From: Terfezia claveryi | Taxonomy: Eukaryota > Ascomycota > Pezizomycetes > Pezizales > Pezizaceae | NCBI GenBank assembly: GCA_015179025.1 | Contig: WHUX01000013.1 | Span: 434,001-498,000, forward strand | DNA: 64,000 nt | Direction: 5' to 3' | In this document: piece by piece, positions 54,375 to 64,000 of the stretch | Numbering within the stretch: position 1 is the first letter of the stretch | Layout: every line of letters begins with the position of its first letter | Translations under genes and position numbers: made by a program | Notes under the pieces: generated by a model | Told to the model about the DNA's origin: nothing | The model's database searches: none | What the model saw: the letters and a program-made list of their open reading frames with translations, nothing else

Positions 54375-55443
54375 GGAGTTGCTGGGAAGGTAGACGGTAA
54401 GTACACAGTGGGTGGGGTCACTGGGTCCTTGAAGTTGAACACGCCATTGAAAGTGGTGTGCAACCTTGTGAATTCAGAAATCTCAGGAAAAGCAATTGAA
54501 TGCCATACTGGCCCCACGAGAGATTAATCCTGAGAAGGTATTCCTGCACAGTCAACCCGGATGTTACTGGTGGAGGCGACGTGGAAAGGAGCTTTATTGA
54601 GACTAGCAATAAGATTGAGCTGATGAAAACTCCATACTGATCGGCGTACTCCTCCGATGGTGATTCTAGCCAAAGATGAGTTTTGATTTCTGGGGTTGGG
54701 TGATCGATTCTAGATAAACGAACAAGGGCCGTGGAGAATACAGCCTCTCCCAATAATTGGTGTGTGCCCCAACCGGTCTTCCATGGAAGCCAGGGCTATC
54801 CTATAGGGTATGATTAGTTTGATAGTGAAATTGATCCTTTGCATATTCTACATACCGTGGTAATAATTCGGAATCAAGAACCGGTTCTTAATTTCGAATG
54901 TGCATACGCCATGTCTTATAATAGCCTAGCACAACACTAATGTCTCACTCAGGACAGTACTGGTACCTAGATGAACTAACCTGAGTACGGAAAATCACTG
55001 GTACACTAGTATTATATTCATATTGCTTCAGCTAACTACCTATTGCGAAATGTCTAGATTACGCCCAGGTCCATTACCTAAACCTATAGCACCTCGACCA
55101 GTTTTCCCATAGACTTTTTATGGCACAACAGTGACTTTTTATTCAATTCAGAACTGACATCTGAGTCTAGATAGTCCTGAGATTCCCAGTCTTGATTCCG
55201 CTCTCGATGTAACCTAAAATAAATCTGAACCCCAACTAGCCCCTAATTCATGCATATACATTACTTAATTTAGGGGGTTCTTAATTTCGAATTACCACGG
55301 TACTCGATTATGAGAAATTGGTGTCGATCGACCAGTGCTTGAGTTCAACAAGGACACCGCGCGCGGTCGCCACATGCATGGGCGCCTCGAAGAATACGAA
55401 AACCCGAGACGGCAGAAATTCGAGGGGAGAGGAGAAACCATAA
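54375..55443. other. intergenic sequence
   Basis: A minus-strand frame at 54418-54753 with one hydrophobic stretch is of unknown meaning. No other feature is supported. Confidence 0.35.
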
Positions 55444-55626
55444 TCATGGCATTATGGCGAATTTGAAGCTTCTAGTGAGGACGCCAGCTGAGCTGGCACA
55501 GGGCTGAAAGCAAGCCACCAGGACTCCCGGGAAGGTTTTTCCAGTTCTAGACCCTACCTCACACAGCAAGACATATCCAGCAGCATTACATGTACAGCGT
55601 GCGGGGAAACATAAAATATATACCAT
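55444..55626 (-). CDS. possible small cysteine-rich peptide (60 aa)
   Basis: The frame from the ATG at 55626 encodes 60 residues with five or six Cys (LCFPARCTCNAAG ... LLCEVG ... ACFQPCASS). There is no clear cleavable signal peptide. It may be a chance frame or a remnant. Confidence 0.2.
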   Translation of the reverse strand: MVYILCFPARCTCNAAGYVLLCEVGSRTGKTFPGVLVACFQPCASSAGVLTRSFKFAIMP

Positions 55627-55692
55627 CACCACTCTCTCCAGCCTACTCCCTGCACCGAGGCCCCTCGCTCATGAACAGTATCGTGCCCCGCC

Positions 55693-56650
55693 ATGGACAA
55701 CGCAAATCTACCAAAGTTGGCAACTTCTTCACAAGGACATGCGCTAGGACGAAGAGTAAACCTGGAATTGGAGACCGAATCTGAAAATGATATCATTTAC
55801 GTAGGCTACTCCACCCCCAATTCTAGCACTAATCCTGAAATCCTCCCTACTTCCGCTACGTAAATACACTGGGGGATTCAATTCATCGCAAGACTATAAT
55901 GAGCTGGCAGAGAACACTGCGAACGTATCCAGAGTCCTGAAGCGGATGCAGATTTGTGGAGGACCCTGGAAGGTGGAAGGTGGAAGGTGGGTTAGCGTTG
56001 GCATGAAAACGGAATTTTGCCAGGTCAGGACGTCAAATCCAACCTTTTCGAGACACATTTTCAAACCACAATAGGGTGAAACTCCGCGCCACCGACGCCT
56101 ACTCTTTACCGCTAATCCAAGGTGTCTAGACTGGGGTACGGCGAAGCGAGAGCTGATACGACTACTGGTAGTGTCTCAGAACAGTTCCCTTACGAAATCA
56201 GTCCAGGGGCGTATGAGAAGCTACACGAGTCCACCTATGTGTAATTTGCCCCTCAACCGAAGCATTAAAATCCATTAATAGTGAACACAGTCCACGAGCA
56301 CCTTACTTACCTTAAGGGGTGTCCCGTTCCGCGATGACGACGATGGTGATCATGGAGGTAGACATACTGAACCCCCCCTGGGGATTCGGAGACGGCGGAG
56401 AAAGTGCGAGGTTATATCGACTCCAGGGGTTTTGAAGAGGAAGAAAGGTGACATATTGGAACAACCTAAAGCTGGAATATCGACCTCAGCGATATGGACC
56501 ATGTTGCGAGCATGATTGTACAAAGAGGTCCTAAGGTATGGAACTGGATCCTGACCACATCCACCGAGAGTGTGCGAGAATATATCACAGGAAGCTGCGT
56601 TGGAATTGGGAAAACATTCACAAAAGACTCTGTTGGACTATATCTCGGCT
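55693..56650 (+). other. scattered protein-like segments, possible degraded multi-exon gene
   Basis: Four plus-strand segments in different frames look like protein: 55693-55863 (ATG in good context; NLELETESENDIIYVGYS), about 55872-56072 (FNSSQDYNELAENTANVSR, VLKRMQICGG), about 56120-56243 (TGSVSEQFPYEISPGAYEKL) and about 56463-56663 (DLSDMDHVASMIVQRGPK, WNWILTTSTESVREYITGS). I could not join them with convincing splice sites. A 7-base repeat GGAAGGT (three units) lies at about 55970. This may be an eroded gene or an unresolved one. Confidence 0.25.
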
Positions 56651-56663
56651 CCTGACTCTGTCC

Positions 56664-58566
56664 TGATATAGCAACCTTTGTAAGAGGCCTGTCCGCGTGC
56701 CTAGTGGGCGACACAAAGTAATCAGTCTGAAGAAGGTTTCTGCGGGGAAGGCGGAGGAAGATTATTGGTGGTCAGATATTGGAATCGGCAGAGTGGGAAT
56801 GGGAATGGTAGGGACGGGTTTGGGATATACGGGGAAGGATTAGGAGGTTATTGGAATGGGCATGGGTAAGAACTAGGTTTTTAGATTGGATTTCTGGATT
56901 TGGGATACATAAGTTCTACGGGAAAGGAGGAGGAGGATTATTGATGGCTACAGTGGAGATTGGGATGGAGTTGGATTTTTTTGAAAGAATTTGGGATAAT
57001 TTGATTCTTAGACAATGTTGTCTCGTAGATTATTCCATTATGGTTTTCTTCTGCCCACCTCGGGTGCTGGGTAAATTATAAACTAACGTTACTGTCAGCT
57101 TTACCACTATCTACCATGTCCTACCGGACGACATAACAATATCTGGCCTACCAATTAGCCCACACCCGGCCAAATCCACTTCTACCATACTCTTGAACAT
57201 TCGTTTCATTCCTGATTTACAAGTACTCTACTCCTACATAGCATATTTCTTTAGCTTCATATGTGCAGACCAATATCGTATATTCGTCTGATTTTATCTA
57301 AAGTGAAGCACGGGTGCTGTCCGAGTGCGATGTAGGGTCTAGGACGTTACTCAATCTTTGCCCCTTGACGTTTTAAAACCAAAAGTGACAATTGTCAAAG
57401 AGGAACAACGGTATAACTTCTCCTGATAAAATCAAGCTAGCTCTTCAGCTGGTATTTCATTGGCCTGGAGTCCTGGAATGTTAGGGGGGCCCCCTCATAG
57501 TATAGTCATACGAAATTTATATGGCAACTACAGTACTCCTCAAACTTCAGATTTCAACTATAAAATTTATATGCAAGTAAAGTGCATGAGCTTACTCCAG
57601 GGGATTGTTGCTAATTTTAGAACATTCTAACATTAGTGTTACATACCGGTACCTAGAACTTGTGTTCCTTGGCAGCGACTACTTGTTTTTATTCCTTCTG
57701 ACAGCAAATACTTGTATGAATAGCTCATTCTCGAGCGGAATTCTGATTAGAAGGGGCATAAGGGGCATCAAGGCAGTCTCATAGTATAATCCCAGGAGTA
57801 GGAAAATATTGCCTTCACATCTGGTTCGTCCTGCTTCTAATTAACACAGAGCTGATGGCCTATGATTGTGCCGCACATATACAGGCCGCGGGGAAGCCGT
57901 ATCCGCTAGCTCACTTGAGAAGAAGTGGGACTGGAACGGCAATTGTTTATTTTAATCCGATCATCACAAAAGAAATAAAGAGATTTGATTTTAGCATACT
58001 GTGCAAGTAGCGCCCCCTCTCACTACTCAAATTCAAAGCTATAGTAGCCCTCCGAGCCGATCCACTCTCACCGTCCTCGGGAATTGAGACCAAGTACATA
58101 TATGGATTTATGTATCATCGCTTAAGACATTCAGGAACATAACGGTGCTACTGCACCCCCCCGTCTCACCGTTAGCATCACGATTTCGGGTGCAGAAGAG
58201 TAACTAAGAAGTATGTTGATACCGAGCACTAGTCCATGTGGGAGTACAGTAAGTCGGCGTATGCGTGAAATCGCACCTCCCAGTTGGTTTCTCAACCTGC
58301 ATCCTTGCTTGTGGATGCGGCGAGGTGCGCAATCTCAAACCTGTCAGCATCAGCATCTAGAGTCTTTACTGTTATTTAATTCTTGAATGGAGAAATTCTG
58401 TGGTTTCGATAGTTTTGCGCGAAAATACGGTGACGAGGCTTCCAAGCGCCTACGACAAGTTCAGAGAAGCGTACACACCCTGATTGATCCGATTCCAGCG
58501 GCAGCGTTGACGTCTGCTCTCCACCTCAATTTTCATACAGCTATAGAACCCATCCATATCGCCCAA
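56664..58566. other. intergenic sequence
   Basis: A plus-strand frame at 56851-57081 is low-complexity. The last 250 bases form the probable promoter and leader of the next gene. Nothing else is supported. Confidence 0.4.
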
Positions 58567-60674
58567 ATGCGACTCTACTTGGAAATACCACTATTTTTGC
58601 TACCTGCCTTCTTCCTCACGAGCGAAGTTCCTGTCGTTAGTGCATCTGCAACTGGGGAAATTCGCCGAATAAATCATAAAAAGTCCAGGTCTCCAGACTC
58701 ATCAGAGAAATATAACCTTACGCTTTGCGCGAAGCAATGTCGAACCGAGTTTTTCCAATACTGCCATACTCGTCAACCGGGTGCGAAAGGAGACAGCAAT
58801 GTTTTCAGAACGTGTATGTGCATTTATAAGAGTGGCACACAGTATATGGATCATTGTGCTAGGCATTGCGATGGGGAGGCTTCCTTTCCAGAGCAAATGG
58901 GGGAGTTGAGGGCTTGGTGGTCGAATTGGTGTGGTGAGTCCATATTGGATCTGAGCCTTCGGCGCATTTATGGATATTCATGGATCGCTTTGCTATGATT
59001 AAGGGTGGGATTTTTGTATGTTACCACAGTCGGGGCAAGCTAATTTTGAGGATATGCGGAGGAGTAGAGAAGCATGAGCCAACGTCCACGACGAGCATAT
59101 CCATACCTGGTCCCTCCGGTTCTGGGGCAGACCTCGACCAAAGCAAAATCTCGGGAATGTCATTGATAGGTGACGATGGGAAATCTGGAGAGGACTCACT
59201 GTCACCAATATCTTCACCGAAGCCAAAGACAACCCCAGAATCTAAACAGAAGGGCCAAGGTGTTAGTGTTATCACGGCTGGTGCATCCGTGACATTTGCT
59301 TCCGCATTTCTTCTTTTGAGCTATGTGATGTTTATGAGGCGGAGCAAATTTGCACGACGAAGAGGAATCTTAGCTTGGCTACGCCTCAAGCTGCTTGAGA
59401 GACCGTATCGTGGTGGAGGAGCAGGGCTTCCCCGTTCGCGAACGACTGCAATGAGGATGAGGGTTACGAATGGGCGGACGGAGGTGGTGGGGAATCCAAA
59501 GTGGTTGAACAAGACAATGCCACCATTGCCTCAACCGCGAGGTATAAATACGGAGAGGAGTAGAGACGTACAAGATAGTGGGAATGATACCGCTCATACA
59601 GGGACTAATCGTCGATTTCTGTCGAGAATTATGGGTAGGCAAGAACAAACGACTCCGTCCGGAGGATTGAGGAGGGGAGGCGTGCTTGGACGGGATCAAG
59701 TCCGCAGAAAATCCCACCAATGTAGCCTAGGATATGCCGACGACGTAGAGGAGGAAGATGAAAAGGTTCAGAATTATTTTCGCAGTAAAGGTATTGCGCG
59801 GTCTGGGAAACATGCTTGGGTTAGTTCTACAGCGAATAGAAAAGCATTGCTGGAGGCTGCCTCGGACAAAAATAAGTCACAGAAAGGTTTGCTAGAGGGG
59901 AAAGAGAAGATGCACAGCGAGGGGGGCTTACTTGTGGAAGAAGACGACGGGGTTGTGGAATCGGCAGAAGCAGGATCACAGCAACAGCACCTGCAAGCGG
60001 TAAACGAAGATGAAGAATTTATTCAAGAACCCTTAGCATTAACCAGCCGAAATGCACAATCACAACACGATACTAATAAGGAAAACTATGATGAGGAAGA
60101 AGGCGGCAATAAACGAGCTGAGTGGGGCTATTCACAAGTAAACTATGGTCGGAGCAGTGCTCGGTTTGTCAGCCCTGAGGAGGATTATACCACCATATCG
60201 GCGACACCACAACTGGATGACGGTGAATGGGACAGTTTGACCGGAGTTGAAGGAGCTCAGCTCAACGCCACTGGCGGCCTGAGAAGGTCAGCTAGAAATA
60301 TTGGTGAAAGTTACGGTGATGGCGGGCTTAAGTTTGAGGAGGTTGACCTTGTTGAGCCAGAGTATGATGGTACTGGTTACTACTGGACAGCTAGGAGTGA
60401 AACCCACAGCCTCCAATCCCCGCCAAACTCCGGGACGGCCACCACTACTACCCAAGGCTCTTCTGGATATGGCCCAATCCTTCCCGTCTTCGAACCTGAT
60501 CCTCAGCATGGGGAAAAGAGTACGGAATGTAGTGATCGGCAGCAGCATAGAAAGACGAGATCGAAGTGGCGTATAAGTGGCAAGGTTCCAAAAGGGTTAC
60601 TTGGATGGAGGGGGAAGCGTAGTGGCGAGAGTGAGAGCACTGATTTCGGACGAGGTACTTATAAATACCTCTAG
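58567..60674 (+). CDS. single-pass membrane protein with eight-Cys ectodomain (659 aa, two exons)
   Basis: The start at 58567 is chosen because it gives a clear signal peptide (MRLYLEIPLFLLPAFFL, about 25 residues); an ATG 60 codons upstream in frame would bury it. Exon 1 ends at 58933, and exon 2 most likely begins at 59062 (a second acceptor lies 3 bases on). The ectodomain has eight Cys, spaced C-x3-C-x7-C-x16-C-x-C-x11-C-x3-C-x20-C, which resembles a CFEM-type pattern without its usual Asp. A Ser/Pro/Thr stalk leads to one membrane helix (about 190-213) with a stop-transfer MRRSKFARRR, then a 440-residue cytoplasmic tail that is basic, later acidic, and probably disordered. A surface receptor or cell-wall protein role is inferred from layout. 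Confidence 0.8.
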
Positions 60675-63600
60675 AATCTGTTCGATTTCCCCACTGTTCC
60701 TTGATATAGTCTGGTCTCACCTCCGGTGTGCTGGAATTTCCTTGTCTTTTGTTTATTCCTATCATACCAGAGGATTTTGCTCGTGTATTCATTTATAAAT
60801 ATACGTATGTAAAACCCATTTTACATGCATATATTTTTGTACATATCCTTTATCTTATGCCTTGCTCTAGGGGTCCATGGAGTTGATAACCTTCTGGCAA
60901 TATTTGTTCTATGCTTTACATTGCTTTGGCACATAGCTCCATGACTACACAATCTGTCATTCATCACCGTTTGGGTGTTCATCATTTTGACTATAATATC
61001 TGTGTTTATTTGTTCCACTGCTGAATTTTGATTAAATCAATGAGGAGTATGGACTTAAATCTAGAAAAACATACCCTTTTCCTCTAGATGCGGGGTCGGT
61101 TATTTGGAAATATCTTTAACCACTTGCCACCAAAGCCACAAACGTAGGCGGCACAGAGTCTGTGAAACGACAACTAGGGCTAGGCAAGGTGTTTTTACCG
61201 GCGTGACTGGATTAGCAACCCTTATTAACAAAGTCATTTTCGGACTTTTTTTTTGTACTACTTACATATTTGGCGCTTTGCATACTCTTTGGGTTGGTGA
61301 GGAGAGTCAAGAAAAACTATACTAAATCCCGATATTTGCGCATGCTCTGAGTTGACTCGAGTAAACCCAAGTAGTATGATTTGATTATTCCTTCTCGATA
61401 TCGCGGAGTGCTCGGAAGATTTCGTTTTCACATTTGGGAACCAGACTACACATCTCTAGAACAGTATACAGCCATAAATTCGACAGCTGTTGGTGATTGG
61501 CCTGTATAGTAATCATGATATATATATTTTCCCTGTGCGTATGGGAAGCTCAAACCTATGGGGCAAAAATGTTCGATTAATCACGACCACCTTATATCCT
61601 AGGGGTAGGTCTTGTAACTGGAATTTTAATCTCGTTGACTCTCCGTGTCATGAACCAGGTAGTGATCCCGGATTGGCTGCCTGTTGGTTATTTATGACCT
61701 CAGTCTCCGAATACTCACGCTGGTGAATAATACATATTATAAAGGGGCTTCCAAATCCCTTCCGCGAGTTTGGAGTGAGAAGAGCCATCAATGATAATGC
61801 ATTGAGCATTCCACCTTACAACCACTAAAACAGAACACACCTAAAATCCAAGTTCATCGATATTCACACAGCATGGCAAGCACATGTCGAGTCCTCTTGC
61901 ACGGGAGTATACAAAGACTAAGTTGCAATGAATACTTTATGACTTATGGCTTTGTATGTATATTGGAGGTATTTATGTACGTAGGAAAAAGATCCTCCAC
62001 TCTGTGGACTCGAATTTGCTACGATCCCAACGACAAATCAAGCTGGCTCTCTCCTCGGGTGAATATGCCCTCTCAACGCTCTGAGTCTGTCCGTGCCTTC
62101 CCACTAAAAGCATGGACCGCTATGAGTGACCTACCTACTCGGGGGTGAGGATCCCTGCTCTGGTGATTCAAGAAAACGAACGAAAAAAAAAAACCACCAT
62201 CCACATTCCAATTACCCAACTCTTTCAAAGGAACTCGTCTTCCCTCCGACTCTGGTTTTCCTCGGATTTACAATTAATCCATCACTCCACATAGGTTCCG
62301 GAGTGAACACGGCTGCTAGTCATCCCGATTTTTACGGACATTGGTAGAGGGGGGAGGTGGCGGCATGATCAATCCTGATGCTATCGGGATTATTGCGAAG
62401 CATTTGGCGGAGCATCCAGAAGGAATGAGTCCAAGGATGGTTCCAACGAGGGGAGGCTGCGAAGCATGAAGGGTGGGCTTGGTAAATGGAGCAGATACAG
62501 AATGAATATACTTTATTTCATGAAATACCTGGAAATGTATGTCCAAATCTTTAGAACGCAGCAAAATATTTATGCAAATTTTTTTTCTGCATGTGTTTAC
62601 TTAACCTCAACTTTTTCTAGGTCGGAGACGTCATTTTGATGCATCCACTAATGCTCCACTCGGCAATCCCACAGCTGAATAAAACCTTTTCAACTTCGAC
62701 CATGAAGACCCAAATCAGTACTCGCTAGTACTTAGAACTCAAAACTTGGGATTGACCATCTCAAGGGATGGAGGATTACCGCTTCATAAGAAAGAGTTGT
62801 CCCAGAGAGGTTACCATTGTAGGCCAAAAAAAAAATGAAGGAAGCTGAAGGGGTGCGACTTCAAAGTGAGTAAGATGGTAATTAAATACAGAAAAATATG
62901 ACTGGGAAAATTAGAAGGTTCAGTACCTTTCACGCTGTGACTTCCTAATCATCTAGCTGGTGAAAGTAGGGAAGCTTATTTGTGTGTTACCAGTTTCAAT
63001 ACACATGCATCCCCGTTGAACTTTATTTCCTTTGGGAATTGTGGGAGAGCCAACCGGTCCGATACCATTAATCATAGAACTCCGAATACACACTTTTATT
63101 CTCACGCTAGATTCCTTACTAGGCTCACAGGGGGCTAGATTCCTTACTAGGCTCACAGGGGGCTAGGACTCTTCCCTTGAACAAATTGGATTAGAGGGAA
63201 AGAGTTCAGGGTAAAACACATTGTAATCATCGTTGTCAGCGTCACGTGCGGTGTACACACCTACTTATTCTATATAATGTTAACATACAGTTCCAATTAC
63301 TATCCAGAATAAGACTACAATATTCTCGGCAGACCTGTGCGCAAGTAGCCTGCAAGCCCCTTACGACGGCGAAGTTTCGTGCCTGTAGGTAGATTGCTAG
63401 CCATGACCAGGTCATGGCAAATCTAGGTACCTGCTGGGGGATGTGCTATCATTGACTAGATAGTCTGAATACAAGTAATGGTTGACCATAAAAAAATTAT
63501 GTACTGCGATTTACCCCACCCTGACGCAGTAGCCTAGTAGCCTAGTAGTATAAACGTATATAGCTTGAGTGTCCATGGGTTAAGTTTAAAGAAAGTCAGG

Positions 63601-64000
63601 CAATTTTTCTATTGTTGACCCTGGCTAATCCATATCCATTCCCGATTGCAATTTCTGGAGCTAATTGCATCTATTGACATAACTTGGATTTGAATTTGCA
63701 GGATAACAACCCGTCAAAGAAAAGAGAAAAGAAAGACCAACAAGCACCCCACAAAAACAACATCAGTAAACAGGAGTGACGTTTTATCAACTTGAGAATC
63801 ATGTGAATGCATGCATTTGAACGGTCTCAACACTGTACAGGAATGGAGTGGGTACCCAACCCGACAAAAACCAATGCTTCATGAATAGTGACTTCAACAA
63901 TCTACCTATCACTTAGTATGAAAAGCCATAAAGATAGTCAAGAGGCAGTCCTCTGGCTCCTGAAGAAGAACTTCATCCCAAAAGAACCCCCATTCCTCTT
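60675..64000. other. gene-poor right end
   Basis: Frames at 61104-61325, 61490-61726, 61873-62148 and 62126-62347 (+) and 62316-62564 and 62953-63156 (-) are short and unrecognised. The one at 61873 (91 codons, ATG in fair context) is the best of them but has no supporting domain. The region is AT-rich, with the 28-base tandem repeat at 63107-63162. Confidence 0.4.
63107..63162. repeat. 28-bp perfect tandem duplication
   Basis: The unit beginning CTAGATTCCTTACTAGGCTC occurs at 63107-63134 and again at 63135-63162. Confidence 0.95.

Noticed and set aside
54418..54753. 111-codon minus-strand frame with a TPLSMAC ankyrin-like string
   Set aside because: Only one short match and no second repeat; not enough to call an ankyrin protein.
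59050..59064. Acceptor at TTTTGAG for the intron of the 58.6-kb gene
   Set aside because: It leads at once to an in-frame stop; the acceptor at GCGGAG keeps the frame.
1..64000. CRISPR arrays, prophage, bacterial operons
   Set aside because: No regular spacer-repeat arrays or bacterial gene order; spliced genes and element types are fungal.

Overview
The window looks like accessory, transposon-rich chromosome of a filamentous ascomycete (Pezizomycotina; a Pezizomycetes-like fungus is a guess). The reasons are short GT-AG introns with CTAAC-type branch points, fungal C2H2 regulators, fungal cell-surface membrane proteins, and a mix of Tad-like LINEs, Ty1/copia, chromodomain Ty3/gypsy, pogo-type and Plavaka-type elements. 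There is no operon structure. No intact tRNA or rRNA gene was found.

Layout. 1-20 kb: sparse. A 5'-truncated LINE lies at 2 kb. Three C2H2 zinc-finger genes of one family lie at 5.7-7.8 kb (-), 14.3-15.9 kb (+) and 18.5-20 kb (+, broken near its 3' end). A pogo-type relic is at 11.2-11.8 kb. 20-31 kb: a graveyard of nested elements: a copia relic split by a LINE tail, a LINE split by a second LINE in the opposite orientation, two gypsy 3' ends facing each other as a long palindrome, and a pogo-type element with both ends and its TA duplication. 31-44.5 kb: one Ty1/copia element (minus strand, 268-bp LTRs, TTTGA target duplication). Its RNase H region is interrupted by an 8,279-bp Plavaka-type DNA transposon that carries a degenerate transposase and two further genes on the opposite strand. 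Removing the transposon and one copy of a 2-bp TT restores the copia frame exactly. 44.5-64 kb: mostly gene-poor sequence with a 175-bp MITE, a CENP-B/pogo deletion derivative, two genes for single-pass membrane proteins (48.9-50.6 kb on -, 58.6-60.7 kb on +), one small clean gene (52.9-53.3 kb) and several eroded coding pieces.

How it fits together. The host genes are regulators and surface proteins typical of fast-changing fungal gene sets; the rest is layered transposition. Premature stops in the Plavaka and pogo transposases can nearly all be explained by C-to-T change on the coding strand, and the two copia LTRs differ only by transitions in one direction. This suggests a cytosine-directed mutation process (RIP and/or deamination of methylated CpG). 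The most novel points are the accessory genes of the Plavaka element, the paired stem-loops with compensatory changes in the LINE 3' ends, and insertions whose removal restores broken frames.
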